From: Pseudonocardia sp. HH130629-09
Lineage (GTDB): Bacteria > Actinomycetota > Actinomycetes > Mycobacteriales > Pseudonocardiaceae
Assembly (NCBI RefSeq): GCF_001294645.1
Contig: NZ_CP011868.1
Coordinates: forward strand, 5,642,001-5,706,000
Direction of reading: 5' to 3'
Length of the DNA stretch: 64,000 bases
Shown here: piece after piece, positions 27,212-36,183 of the stretch
How positions within the stretch are numbered: position 1 is the first letter of the stretch
Layout of the letters: every line of letters starts with the position of its first letter
The notes under the pieces: model-generated
Seen by the model: only the letters and a program-made list of their open reading frames with translations
Databases searched by the model: none
What the model was told of the DNA's origin: nothing
Program-made: the position numbers and the translations under genes

Positions 27212-28315
27212 ATGACAGGACCCCAGCACCCGCGGCGCCCGGCGACGCTGGCGTCGCTGGCCGCAGAGCTCGGGGTCTCGCGGACGACCGTGTCGAACGC
27301 CTACAACCGGCCCGACCAGCTCTCCGCGCCGCTGCGCGAGCGCGTCCTGGAGGCGGCCCGCCGGCTCGGCTACCCGGGCCCGGACCCGGTCGCCCGCTCA
27401 CTGCGCACCCGGCGCGCCGGTGCGGTCGGCCTGCTGCTCACCGAGGCGCTCAGCTACGCCTTCCGGGACCCGGGCGCCACCGGCTTCCTGGAGGGGCTCG
27501 CCCTGGCCTGCGAGAAGGCGGGCACCGGGCTGCTGCTGATCCCGGTCAGCCCCGAGCACTCCGACGTCGACGCGGTCTACCAGGCCGGGGTCGACGGGTT
27601 CGTCGTCTACTCGGTCAGCGAGGACGACCCGCACTTCCGGGCCGTCCTGCAGCGCCCGGTGCCGACGGTGGTCTGCGACCAGCCCACCGGGATCACCGGC
27701 GTGGACCGGGTCGGCGTCGACGACCGCGCCGGCACCCTCGCGCTCGGACGGCACCTCGTCGAGCTCGGCCACCGCCGCGTCGGCGTGCTCTGCATGCGCC
27801 TGTCGTCGCACCGGCACGACGGCCCGGCCGACATCGCACGCCAGGAGGGGAGCTCCTACGCCGTGCAGCGCGAGCGCCTCGCCGGGCTCCGCGCGGCGTT
27901 CACCGAGGCCGGTGTCGACTGGGCCGACGTCCCGGTCATCGAGCGGTTCGAGCACTCCCTCGACGCCGGCGCGGACGGTGCGGCCACCCTCCTGGCGTCG
28001 CACCCCGGCATCACCGCGCTGGTGTGCACCTCCGACATCCTCGCCCTCGGCGCGCTGCGCGAGGCCCGCGACCGCGGCGTGCGGGTCCCCGAGGACCTCT
28101 CGGTCGCCGGGTTCGACGGCGTGCCCGAGGCCGAGCGCCTCGGCCTGACCACGGTCCGCCAGCCGTTCCGGGAGAAGGGCCTCGAGGCCGGGCGGCTGCT
28201 GCTCGAGCGCGGCGACCGCCACGTCCCCGAGTACGTCACCCTCCCGACCGAGCTGATCGTCGGGTCGACCACCCGGGAACTGCGTCAGTCCGGGGAGTTC
28301 TTCTCCGGATGGTGA
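27212..28315 (+). CDS. LacI family transcriptional regulator
   Basis: 367-residue repressor. The N-terminal helix-turn-helix reads TLASLAAELGVSRTTVSNAYN, with the hinge helix DPVARSLRT, and is followed by a periplasmic-binding-protein-like effector domain (AVGLLLTEALSYAFRDP, TVVCDQPTG, LVCTSDILALGAL, SVAGFDGVPEAERLGLTTV). The ligand is probably a sugar or nucleoside but cannot be told, and no catabolic operon adjoins. ATG 27212 is used; the last 7 nt overlap the MOSC gene. The short gap to divergent znuA carries the Zur-like box. Confidence 0.93.
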   Translation: MTGPQHPRRPATLASLAAELGVSRTTVSNAYNRPDQLSAPLRERVLEAARRLGYPGPDPVARSLRTRRAGAVGLLLTEALSYAFRDPGATGFLEGLALACEKAGTGLLLIPVSPEHSDVDAVYQAGVDGFVVYSVSEDDPHFRAVLQRPVPTVVCDQPTGITGVDRVGVDDRAGTLALGRHLVELGHRRVGVLCMRLSSHRHDGPADIARQEGSSYAVQRERLAGLRAAFTEAGVDWADVPVIERFEHSLDAGADGAATLLASHPGITALVCTSDILALGALREARDRGVRVPEDLSVAGFDGVPEAERLGLTTVRQPFREKGLEAGRLLLERGDRHVPEYVTLPTELIVGSTTRELRQSGEFFSGW

Positions 28316-29151
28316 GTCTGTCCGGGCTGCGGCGCTACCCGGTGAAGTCCTGCCGGGGTGCCGAGGTGGCGCGCGCCGTCGTCGAACGGGCCGGTCTCGC
28401 CGGGGACCGGCGGTGGATGCTCGTCCGCGACGACGGCGCCGTGGTCACCGCGCGCACCCATCCCCGGCTCGTGCTCGTCGCACCCACCCCCGCCGCCGAC
28501 GGGCTCCGCCTGACCGGGCCGGAGATGCCGCCGCTGACGGTCCCGGTGCCCGACGGCGAGCCGCTGCCGGCCCGTGTGCACCGCTGGGACACCGCGGGCG
28601 TCCCGGCCGGCCCCGAGGCCGACGCCTGGTTCTCGGACCTGCTCGGCTCCCCGGTGCGGCTGCTCCACCTCGACGACCCGGCCCGGCGCCGCCCCGACCC
28701 GGACTTCTCCCACGACGACGACCGCGTCTCCTTCGCCGACGGCTACCCGCTGCTGCTCGCCTCCGTCGCCTCGCTCGACGCGCTGAACGCACTGGTCGCC
28801 GAGGGCAGGCACGCGACGGAGGCGCCGCTGCCGATGACCCGGTTCCGGCCGAACGCCGTCGTCGAGGGCGCACCCGCGTGGGCCGAGGACGGCTGGCGGC
28901 GCGTCCGGATCGGCGCCGCGGAGTTCCGGGTGGCGAAGGGCTGCGCCCGCTGCGTGCTCACCACCGTCGACCCGGAGACGGCGGCCAAGGGCCGCGAGCC
29001 GATGGCGACCCTGGCCCGGCACCGGAGGTTCGACGGCAAGGTGTGGTTCGGGGTCAACCTGATCCCGGACGACCCGGGCGCGGAGATCACCGTCGGTGAC
29101 CCGGTCGAGGTGCTCGACGCCGTCGACCCGGCCTGCGGCCCGCCGCGCTGA
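28309..29151 (+). CDS. MOSC domain-containing protein (mARC/YcbX-like)
   Basis: 280-residue protein with a MOSC N-terminal beta-barrel (SGLRRYPVKSCRGAEV, GDRRWMLVRDDGAVVTAR) and a MOSC domain (TRFRPNAVVEGAPAW) with the conserved molybdenum-cofactor Cys in AKGCARCVLTTVDP. Relatives (YcbX, mARC) reduce N-hydroxylated compounds. The ferredoxin domain of YcbX is absent, so an external electron donor would be needed. The start overlaps the LacI gene by 7 nt, giving co-translation without an evident functional link. Confidence 0.9.
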   Translation: MVSLSGLRRYPVKSCRGAEVARAVVERAGLAGDRRWMLVRDDGAVVTARTHPRLVLVAPTPAADGLRLTGPEMPPLTVPVPDGEPLPARVHRWDTAGVPAGPEADAWFSDLLGSPVRLLHLDDPARRRPDPDFSHDDDRVSFADGYPLLLASVASLDALNALVAEGRHATEAPLPMTRFRPNAVVEGAPAWAEDGWRRVRIGAAEFRVAKGCARCVLTTVDPETAAKGREPMATLARHRRFDGKVWFGVNLIPDDPGAEITVGDPVEVLDAVDPACGPPR

Positions 29152-29243
29152 CCGGACCGTCCACGGATCGTCCCGGCCCGTCGGTATCGTCGGGTTCGGG
29201 TCGCCCGTCCGGGTGGCCGGACCGGGCGAGGGGGGAGGCTGGG

Positions 29244-30674
29244 TTGAACGACGCCGGCCCGCCCCGACGCCCGCGCCGCGGCCCGCCGCACGGGCGTTCC
29301 GCCGTGCCGCCGGCCTCTCCGCCCATCGCACCGCGCCCGCCGTCGGGTCCGCCGCGCCCTGCCGGCCCGGACCCCGCGCGAGCCCCGGGACCGGGCGGCG
29401 CCCGGCCCGCCCCGTCGGACCAGCGCGGCCCGGGACGGGGCGGACCCCCGCGCGTCGCCGGCCGGGGTCCCGCGCCGCCTGCCCCGCCCGCCGGGCGTTC
29501 CGCGTCGCCCGCACCGCGCGTCGTCCCGCCCCGCCGCGGCCCGGCGTTCCCCCCGGCCGCCCCACGGCCGGTCCCACCGGCCGACGACCGCGTGGACGCC
29601 GACCGTCGCCGGGACGCGGCGTCGCAGGCGCCGGAGGTGCTCCACCCCGCCCAGCGGCCCCTGCCCTCCCGCCGCGGCGTCCGCCGGAGCGGCCCGCCCC
29701 CGCGACGCGGAGCGGCGGTCCCGGAACCCCGGCCGGAGGTCGGTCGCCCCTCGCGCCGCACGATCGGGCCGCAGGTCGCGGCGCTGCGGGAACGGCTGCG
29801 CCGGCTGCGACCGCAGCGGCCACCGGGGACCCCACCGCCGTCGACCCGGGCCCGGCTGCGCACGGTGCTGCGCTGGGCGCTGATCGCCCAGACCGTCCCG
29901 CTGGTCCTGGTACTGCTGTTCACGCTGGTCAACCCGCCGTACACGATGTTCCGGCTGTGGAACTTCGGGCCGACCGTCGCGCAGTGGACCGACGCCGAGC
30001 ACGTGTCGCGCAACTTCCTGGTCGTGGTGATGGGGCAGGAGGACCAGCAGTTCCCGGAGCGGATGCTCGCCGTCGACTACGGGATGCAGTGGGCGCGCGT
30101 GCAGGCGTACCTGGACGGCACCGACGACCCGTCCGGGTCGACGATCACCCAGCAGACCTCGAAGAACCTGTTCCTGTGGGCCGGTCGCTACCCGCCGCTC
30201 GAACCGCTCCGCAAGGCACTGGAGATCCCGCCGGCCGAGACGATGGAGATCGTCATGTCCAAGCGGCGGATCCTGGAGATCTACGTCAACGTCGCGCAGT
30301 TCGCGCCGCGCGTCTACGGTGTCTGCGCCGCGTCCTGGTACTACTTCGGCAAGTCCAGTCGCTCGCTCAGCGTCGACGAGTCCGCACAGCTCGTCGGGTT
30401 GCTGCCGTCCCCGCTGCACGTCGAGCGCGCCCCCGGCGGCGGCATGCGCTTCCTCGGCGACGCCAACGGCAACGGCGTCGCCGACCCCGGCGAGCGCGGC
30501 TGGATCAGTGCGAAGGGCTACTGGCACGCCCGCGAGCGCGCCCCGCGCTGGTACGCCCAGATGGGCGGGCTCGCCGCGACCGAGGGCATCGGCATCGCGG
30601 GCGACGCCTCGGACCTGCCCGCGGCCGACGACCCGTGCCGCGAGCCCCCGGCCGCGCTGGCCGACCTCGACTGA
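29244..30674 (+). CDS. Monofunctional peptidoglycan glycosyltransferase (GT51) with Pro-rich cytoplasmic N-terminus
   Basis: 476-residue membrane-anchored transglycosylase that would polymerise lipid II. The first about 190 residues are extremely Pro/Arg/Ala-rich and probably disordered in the cytoplasm. One transmembrane helix (RWALIAQTVPLVLVLLFTLV, about 210-230) precedes the GT51 domain: the first catalytic Glu in GQEDQQFPER, then GSTITQQTSKNLFLW and KRRILEIYVNVAQF. No transpeptidase domain follows, so it resembles MtgA rather than PonA. The usual FPEH motif reads FPER. Start TTG 29244 follows GGGGGGAGG. The tail contains an unusual calcium-loop-like DANGNGVADPGE segment. Confidence 0.88.
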   Translation: MNDAGPPRRPRRGPPHGRSAVPPASPPIAPRPPSGPPRPAGPDPARAPGPGGARPAPSDQRGPGRGGPPRVAGRGPAPPAPPAGRSASPAPRVVPPRRGPAFPPAAPRPVPPADDRVDADRRRDAASQAPEVLHPAQRPLPSRRGVRRSGPPPRRGAAVPEPRPEVGRPSRRTIGPQVAALRERLRRLRPQRPPGTPPPSTRARLRTVLRWALIAQTVPLVLVLLFTLVNPPYTMFRLWNFGPTVAQWTDAEHVSRNFLVVVMGQEDQQFPERMLAVDYGMQWARVQAYLDGTDDPSGSTITQQTSKNLFLWAGRYPPLEPLRKALEIPPAETMEIVMSKRRILEIYVNVAQFAPRVYGVCAASWYYFGKSSRSLSVDESAQLVGLLPSPLHVERAPGGGMRFLGDANGNGVADPGERGWISAKGYWHARERAPRWYAQMGGLAATEGIGIAGDASDLPAADDPCREPPAALADLD

Positions 30675-30684
30675 CCAGGCCCCG

Positions 30685-31449
30685 TCACGCCCCGGTGCGC
30701 AGCGCGGCGAGGCGTTGCAGGACCGCGGCCACCTCCTGCGGGTCCGCGACCCGGTACCGGGCCGCGGTGTCGCCGTCGCCGACCTTGAGCCCGACGTCGC
30801 CGTCGCCCAGCACCCGGAACGCGGTCTCGTCGGTGACGTCGTCGCCGGCGAACAGCACCGCGTCGACGCCCAGCGCGGCCCGCAGCGCGTCGACCGCGGA
30901 CCCCTTCGTCGTCTCGACGACCGCCAGGTCCAGCACGTCCTTGCCGGCGGTGGCGTCCACTCCGTCCCGGACCCAGTCGGCGCGGACCCGTTCCAGCAGG
31001 GCCGTCCCGGCGCCCGGCTCCATCCCGCGCACGTGCACCGCACCGCCCGCGGGCTTGGTCTCCAGCCGGGCCCCGGGAGTCCCGTCGACCACGGCGCGCA
31101 GGCCGTCGAGGAGCGTCGCGCGCCGCTGCTCCTGCTCGGCGGTGAGGAGGCCGCCGCGGCCGAGCAACGCGCCGAGCTCGTCGTCGTACTCGGCGCCGTG
31201 GCTGCCCACCAGCCCGACCGGCGGGCCGAACCCGGAGACGGCGGCGAGGTCGTCGCGGCCACGCCCGGACAGCATCACCACGGTCGTGTCGTCGAGCGCG
31301 GCGAGACGACGGACGGCGTCGGCGGCGGCCGGCAGCGGCCGGGACGCCGACGGGTCGTCCACCAGCGGGGCCAGCACGCCGTCGAAGTCGAGCGCGACGA
31401 GCAGCCGCGGCACCCGGGCGAGGCGGATCAGCGCGTCGTCGAGGCTCAC
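30685..31449 (-). CDS. otsB: Trehalose-6-phosphate phosphatase
   Basis: 254-residue HAD-superfamily phosphatase that makes trehalose from trehalose 6-phosphate. HAD motif 1 is VALDFDGVLAPLV, motif 2 VVMLSGRGRDDL, and motif 4 FAGDDVTDETAF; GSHGAEYDD and ETKPAGGAVHVRG are OtsB-specific. Start GTG 31449 overlaps the otsA stop (GTGA), giving a coupled otsA-otsB operon; the much longer frame upstream is only an antiphase reading of otsA and thrE. The gene end is 10 nt from the convergent transglycosylase. Confidence 0.95.
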   Translation of the reverse strand: MSLDDALIRLARVPRLLVALDFDGVLAPLVDDPSASRPLPAAADAVRRLAALDDTTVVMLSGRGRDDLAAVSGFGPPVGLVGSHGAEYDDELGALLGRGGLLTAEQEQRRATLLDGLRAVVDGTPGARLETKPAGGAVHVRGMEPGAGTALLERVRADWVRDGVDATAGKDVLDLAVVETTKGSAVDALRAALGVDAVLFAGDDVTDETAFRVLGDGDVGLKVGDGDTAARYRVADPQEVAAVLQRLAALRTGA

Positions 31450-32864
31450 TGCTGCACCCGGATCCCGAGCGCCTCCAAGAACGAGGTCGCCCAGCGGTCG
31501 ACGTCGTGGTCGAGGACCTGTCTGCGCAGGGTGCGCATCCGTTTCCTGCCCTCCTCGGCGTTCATGGTCAGCGCCGCGTACAGCGCCTCCTTGACGCCGT
31601 CGGTGTCGTGCGGGTTCACCAGCAGGGCACTGGTCAGCTCGATCGCGGCGCCGGCGAACTCGGACAGCACGAGACAGCCGCCGTCGTCCGGGCGGCAGGC
31701 GACGTACTCCTTGGCGACGAGGTTCATGCCGTCGCGCAGCGGGGTCACGAGCATGACGTCGGCGGCGAGGAAGAACGCGGCCAGCTCCTCGCGCGGCAGC
31801 GAGCGGTGCAGGTAGTGCACCGCCGGGTGCCCGACGCGGGCGAACTCGCCGTTGATCCGCCCGACGGCCTGCTCGATGTCGGCGCGCATCTGCTGGTAGT
31901 GCTCGACCCGCTCGCGCGACGGCGTCGCCAGCTGGATCATGACGGCGTCGTCCACGGTCACCCGATGCTCCTCCAGGAGCTCGTGGAAGGCGCGCAGCCG
32001 GACGTCGATGCCCTTGGTGTAGTCGAGCCGGTCGACGCCCAGGACGATCTTGCGCGGGCTGCCCAGCTCCTCGCGGATCTGCGCGGCGCGCTTCTCCACC
32101 TCGGGGGTTCGGGCCAGCTCGTCGAGCCGGTGCGAGTCGATCGAGATCGGGAAGGCGCCGAGCCGGATGCGCCGGCCGCCGTGGCGGAGCACGTAGGGGT
32201 CGCGCTCGGAGACGGCCCCGGCGAGCTCCTGGGCGAGCCAGTGGAAGTTGCGGACGCCGCCGTCGGTGTGGAAACCGACCAGGTCCGCGCCGAGCAGCCC
32301 TTCCATGATCCGGGTCCGCCACGGCAGCTGGCGGAACAGCTCGACCGGCGGGAACGGGATGTGCAGGAAGAAGCCGATCCGCAGGTCCGGGCGCAGCTCG
32401 CGCAGCTTCCCCGGGACGAGCTGGAGCTGGTAGTCCTGCACCCAGACCGTCGCGCCGTGCGCGGCGATCTTCGCGACCTCCTCGGCGAATCGCTGGTTCA
32501 CCGCGGTGTAGGCGCGCCACCAGTGCCGGTGGAACTGCGGCGGCGCGACGACGTCGTGGTAGAGCGGCCACAGCGTGCCGTTGGAGAAGCCCTCGTAGTA
32601 GTCGGTGACCTCCTGGGCGGTCAGCGTCACCGGGAACAGCGACAGGCCGTCCTCGGCGAAGGGCTCGACCTCCGCGTCGGGCACCCCGGGCCAGCCGACC
32701 CAGGCACCCTCCCGGGCCCGCAGGGTCGGCTCCAGCGCCGTGACCAGGCCGCCCGGGCTGCGCCGCCAGGTGGTGCTGCCGTCCGGGTGCCGCTCCAGGT
32801 CCACGGGGAGCCGATTGGCCACCACCACCAGATCCGCCGCGGTCACCGGTTCCCGTGTGGACAC
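31446..32864 (-). CDS. otsA: Alpha,alpha-trehalose-phosphate synthase (UDP/GDP-forming)
   Basis: 472-residue GT20 glycosyltransferase, first step of trehalose synthesis from a nucleotide-glucose and glucose 6-phosphate. Seen: VVVANRLPVD, RSPGGLVTALEP (donor loop), WVQDYQLQLVPGKLRELRP, GFFLHIPFPP, VDRLDYTKGIDVRL, and LVTPLRDGMNLVAKEYVACR near the C-terminus. Start GTG 32864. A 33-nt gap separates it from the upstream thrE gene, so all three may share a transcript. Confidence 0.96.
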   Translation of the reverse strand: MSTREPVTAADLVVVANRLPVDLERHPDGSTTWRRSPGGLVTALEPTLRAREGAWVGWPGVPDAEVEPFAEDGLSLFPVTLTAQEVTDYYEGFSNGTLWPLYHDVVAPPQFHRHWWRAYTAVNQRFAEEVAKIAAHGATVWVQDYQLQLVPGKLRELRPDLRIGFFLHIPFPPVELFRQLPWRTRIMEGLLGADLVGFHTDGGVRNFHWLAQELAGAVSERDPYVLRHGGRRIRLGAFPISIDSHRLDELARTPEVEKRAAQIREELGSPRKIVLGVDRLDYTKGIDVRLRAFHELLEEHRVTVDDAVMIQLATPSRERVEHYQQMRADIEQAVGRINGEFARVGHPAVHYLHRSLPREELAAFFLAADVMLVTPLRDGMNLVAKEYVACRPDDGGCLVLSEFAGAAIELTSALLVNPHDTDGVKEALYAALTMNAEEGRKRMRTLRRQVLDHDVDRWATSFLEALGIRVQQ

Positions 32865-32897
32865 ATGCCCTCCTCGACGCTCGCCCCGCGGCCGACC

Positions 32898-34370
32898 CTA
32901 CTTCGGATCGGCTCCGTCGGCCGTGCCGTCCGACACCGGGGAGCCGACGGCCGCTCCGCCGGTGGGTGAGTTCTCGGCCCCGCCGGGCCGGTCCTCCGGG
33001 CGGCGGCGCGGGCTGGCCACGAACTGCCCCAGGGCGACGCCCGCGGCCAGCGCCAGCCCGACGGCCAGCGCGATCGTGATCGTCACCAGTCCCTCGGACG
33101 GCCCCTCGATCGCCAGCTGGTAGAAGCCGCGGTAGGCGGCCAGACCGGGCAGCAGCGGTGTGACCCCGGCGAGGGTGACGACCATCGGCGGGGTCTGGGT
33201 GCCCCGGCGCAGCAGGCCCGCCGCCAGGCCGACGACGAGCGCCGCGGCCCCGGTCGCCGGCACCTGTCCGAGCCCGGCGTTCTGCGTGAGCAGGCCGTAG
33301 ACGAGCCAGCTCGACGCGCCGACCGCGCCCGCGATCGGCAACGACCGCAGCGGCGCGTACCCGGCGAGCGCGTAGAACGCCGCCGCCAGCGCACCGGAGA
33401 CCAGCGACAGCCCGAACTGGCCGGGACCGGACGGCAGGTCCCCGGACACCTCGATCTGGGTGCCCATCGCGAGCCCCAGCTGCAGCCCCAGCACGACGCC
33501 GGTCAGCAGCCCCGCCGACAGCAACGAGATCTCCACCATGCGCGCGGCCGCGGTCAGGTAGTAGCCGGTCAGCGCGTCCTGCACGGTCGAGACCACACTC
33601 AGCCCGGACAGCAGCACCGTGATGCCGGCCGCGACGACGTAGGACGCCCGGGTGCCCGGCGGGAACACCTCCAGCTGCACCAGGGCCACCGTCGAGGCGG
33701 TGACGAGGAACCCGCCGACCACCTGCTGGAAGAACGCCGCGACCCCGCGCCGCGCCAGCACCCGGCCGATCCGGTCGATGATCGCGGTGGTGACGAACGC
33801 CGTCGTCGCGGTCAGCGGGCCGCCGCCGAGCAGCAGGGCGATCGACGCGGCCAGCGCGGCCCAGCCGAACGTCGCCACCCAGCGCGGGTACGGGTGCGGA
33901 TGCCGCACGACCTCCGACACCTTCGACGACGCCGCCCGCACGTCGAGCCGCCCCGCCTCGACCTCGCGGATGATCTCCTCGGTCTCGGCCAGCCGGGAGA
34001 GGTCGAGCGTCCGGTAGTGGACCAGCCGCATCGTCGTCACCGGCTGCGCGGCGTTGCCCCGGTGGCAGCACATGGTGATCGAGGTGAACGTGATGTCCAC
34101 GTCGACGGCGGGCAGACCCGCCAGGTTGGCCAGCCGCAGCATGGTCGCCGTGACCTCGTCGACCGACTCGCCGGAGGACAGCGCGATCTCACCGATCCGC
34201 ATGCAGAGGTCCAGGACCTCCTGCACGCGGGCGTCGTCGGGGACCTGCGGGCCGAGCATGAGCATCGGCACCGTCGACGGACCCGGGGTGAGCAGCCGTC
34301 TCGCGTCACGCCGCAGCGCGCCGCGCAACCGCCGCGCGAACCGGTCGGCCGGCGGCGTTCCCTCGGCCAC
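32898..34370 (-). CDS. Threonine/serine exporter family protein (ThrE)
   Basis: 490-residue exporter resembling Corynebacterium ThrE, with a cytoplasmic N-terminal DUF1212 domain followed by about ten membrane helices in a fused ThrE/ThrE_2 arrangement. Seen: LDLCMRIGEIALSSGESVDEV and HRGNAAQPVTTMRLV in the first domain; LLSGLSVVSTVQDALTGYYLTA and TLAGVTPLLPGLAAYRGFY in the membrane part. The C-terminal 40 residues are hydrophilic. Start GTG 34370 with GGAGGGACCC upstream. Confidence 0.9.
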   Translation of the reverse strand: MAEGTPPADRFARRLRGALRRDARRLLTPGPSTVPMLMLGPQVPDDARVQEVLDLCMRIGEIALSSGESVDEVTATMLRLANLAGLPAVDVDITFTSITMCCHRGNAAQPVTTMRLVHYRTLDLSRLAETEEIIREVEAGRLDVRAASSKVSEVVRHPHPYPRWVATFGWAALAASIALLLGGGPLTATTAFVTTAIIDRIGRVLARRGVAAFFQQVVGGFLVTASTVALVQLEVFPPGTRASYVVAAGITVLLSGLSVVSTVQDALTGYYLTAAARMVEISLLSAGLLTGVVLGLQLGLAMGTQIEVSGDLPSGPGQFGLSLVSGALAAAFYALAGYAPLRSLPIAGAVGASSWLVYGLLTQNAGLGQVPATGAAALVVGLAAGLLRRGTQTPPMVVTLAGVTPLLPGLAAYRGFYQLAIEGPSEGLVTITIALAVGLALAAGVALGQFVASPRRRPEDRPGGAENSPTGGAAVGSPVSDGTADGADPK

Positions 34371-34506
34371 GGGTCCCTCCCTCCGTCGGTGCTGTCCGCA
34401 CCAGGCTAGGGGCGGGCCGACGGCGCCCTGCCCGGCCCCACACCCGGCGTCGGCCGGGCGGGCGGGAGGGTCGTGACGGTGCCGGGGCGTTAGGCTGTGG
34501 TCCCTC

Positions 34507-34581
34507 GCCGGTGTAGCTCAGTGGTAGAGCAACCGCCTTGTAAGCGGTAGGTCGTCGGTTCGATCCCGACCTCCGGCTCCA
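34507..34581 (+). tRNA. tRNA-Thr (anticodon UGU)
   Basis: 75-nt cloverleaf with encoded CCA. D stem GCTC/GAGC, anticodon stem ACCGC/GCGGT around loop CTTGTAA (anticodon TGT), five-base variable region, and T stem GTCGG/CCGAC around TTCGATC. The acceptor arms GCCGGTG and CTCCGGC pair except at position 6, where T faces T. It would read ACA and, by wobble, other Thr codons. Confidence 0.93.
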
Positions 34582-35027
34582 TGTCTGACCAGCGGAAACG
34601 CTCGGATCCTCGAGTCTGCGGCGCGCAACGTGGAGTCATGCGTCGTGCGAGCGGGTCCTGCTCGCCGGCTCGCGGCGGACGGGTCGACCGCTTTCATCCC
34701 ATTCGCGACGCAACGAGGAAGAACCCCGGGCGTGGGTCCAGCCGCGACGAATGCAGACATCGACGACGAGAATCGTCCGCACGACCTCGCCGGCATGGTC
34801 ATCGCCACGACGCCGACCGCCGCGGGCGGGGTGCTCGCCATTGCGGAGCCTGCTCTCCGCAGTACGGGTGGAGAGCAGGTCGTTCAGCACCCGTCGGCCG
34901 CCGGGATCGTCGTGACCGAACCACGGCTGCGGTGAGGAGCGTTCCTTGCGGTCGATGCCGCCGGAGTGCGCTGACACGACCGATCTGCCGGTGTGCCAGC
35001 GGTGTCGGTATCTCCGAAGGGGCCCCG
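34582..35027. other. Gene-poor stretch after tRNA-Thr
   Basis: 446 bp with short open frames on both strands but no recognisable protein, ribosome binding site or repeat of the tRNA 3' end. Base composition is less GC-rich than the flanking genes. It could be the decayed edge of an integrated element, but no integrase or attachment repeat is visible. Confidence 0.4.
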
Positions 35028-35204
35028 ATGCCCGATGCGCCGCGAGATCCGAACCTGACCGCGCTCCTGGTCGTGTGGTTGACCGCTTGTGTGGGTCTCA
35101 CCGCCCTGACGAACGACGTCCTGAACCGAGTAATCATCATTGTGGTGGCATCCGCGGTTGTGGGGAGCGTCGTGTTGGTGCAACGCCGACGCGATCGATC
35201 TTGA
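35028..35204 (+). CDS. Small two-helix membrane protein, function unknown
   Basis: 58-residue predicted protein. Two hydrophobic segments (LTALLVVWLTACVGLTAL and VIIIVVASAVVGSVVLV) joined by a short polar turn are followed by a basic tail QRRRDRS, so both termini would be cytoplasmic. ATG 35028 is preceded by GAAGGGG (35016-35022). I do not recognise the family. The hydrophobic pattern and ribosome binding site support it being real. Confidence 0.5.
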   Translation: MPDAPRDPNLTALLVVWLTACVGLTALTNDVLNRVIIIVVASAVVGSVVLVQRRRDRS

Positions 35205-35475
35205 CCTTCGATCCGTACGCCGGGCCCGATCATGTCGTCTGATGTGATCTGTGCGGAGATGCTCGGCGATCTCCGGATCCGGATGGGAACGGCGTACTCC
35301 GGCCCGGTCCGCCGCTGGAACAGTCCCTGATGGCTGCGCTCCTGGTGAACAGGAGCCGGCGCCCCGCCCACGGTGCCGCAGGCGTCTGGGCGCGGGCCGG
35401 CCGCCACCCCGGCCGCTCGGGCGGGCTCGGCGCCCGGGGACGGTCGCGCGTCGTCCGACGCCCGGGCGCCTGCGG

Positions 35476-36183
35476 TCACCCGGCAGTGATCTCCAGGCCG
35501 GCCGGCGAGCCGGCGAGCGCCGCCTTCAGGGCGCGGCTGGGGTCGTCGACCAGCACCTCCTCGTCACCGGCTGCGACGCCGTCGAGGATGGCGCGGGCGA
35601 CCTCGGGTGCGGCGACCTTCGCGACGTCGAGGTCGGCGACCATGTCCGTGTCCATGAACCCCAGGTGCACTCCGACCACCTGTGTGCCCTGGCTCCGCAG
35701 CTCGGCCCGTGCGCCGTTGGTGAACGACCACGCGGCCGCCTTGGTCGCCGCGTAGGACCCTGCGAACGGCAGAGCAGCCCAGGACAGGGCGGAGAGGACG
35801 GTCACCAGGGCGCCGCCACCCCGGCGTGCGAGCGCCGGCGCGAAGGCCCGGGTCACTGCCACCGGCCCCCAGAAGTTGGTCTCCATCTCTGCCCGGGCGC
35901 GTTCGGGATCGGCGTGCAGCAGCGATCCCGCCCCGCTGACCCCGGCGTTGTTGATGACGAGGTCCACGTCGTCGGCGCGCTGCGCGGCCTCGTGGATCGT
36001 CACGGAGTCGGTGACGTCGAGGCGCAGCGGGACCACCCGGGGATCCTCGGGCCGCAGACCGCGCGGGTCGCGGGTGGCGGCGTAGACCGTGCCCGCTCCG
36101 CGGGCGAGCAGCTCGGTGACCAGCGCCGCGCCCAGGCCACGGTTGGCGCCGGTGACCAGCGCGTTGGCCCCGGAGACGATCAT
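35476..36183 (-). CDS. SDR family oxidoreductase
   Basis: 235-residue classical short-chain dehydrogenase/reductase. Cofactor motif TGANRGLG (about 11-18), NNAG (about 88), active-site Ser in VLSALSWA and the catalytic SYAATKAA (Tyr-x3-Lys). The proteins closest in layout are CpnA-like or ketoreductase SDRs without a clear substrate. ATG 36183 overlaps the thiolase stop (ATGA), so the two form an operon reading thiolase then SDR. A role in beta-oxidation of a ring-derived acid is possible. Confidence 0.88.
   Translation of the reverse strand: MIVSGANALVTGANRGLGAALVTELLARGAGTVYAATRDPRGLRPEDPRVVPLRLDVTDSVTIHEAAQRADDVDLVINNAGVSGAGSLLHADPERARAEMETNFWGPVAVTRAFAPALARRGGGALVTVLSALSWAALPFAGSYAATKAAAWSFTNGARAELRSQGTQVVGVHLGFMDTDMVADLDVAKVAAPEVARAILDGVAAGDEEVLVDDPSRALKAALAGSPAGLEITAG

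Noticed and set aside
28743..34071. Very long minus-strand frames spanning otsB to thrE and beyond
   Set aside because: Only the last 254 codons of the longer one (otsB) have family content; the rest is antiphase to otsA and thrE.
34507..34581. tRNA-Thr as integration site of a genomic island
   Set aside because: No integrase gene and no repeat of the tRNA 3' end seen in the window.
34518..34841. Minus-strand frame over tRNA-Thr ending GGRDRTDDLPLTRRLLYH
   Set aside because: This peptide is the well-known artefact of translating a tRNA gene in antisense.
34630..34977. Overlapping 101- and 113-codon frames after the tRNA
   Set aside because: No ribosome binding site, no recognisable fold, and both strands open equally.
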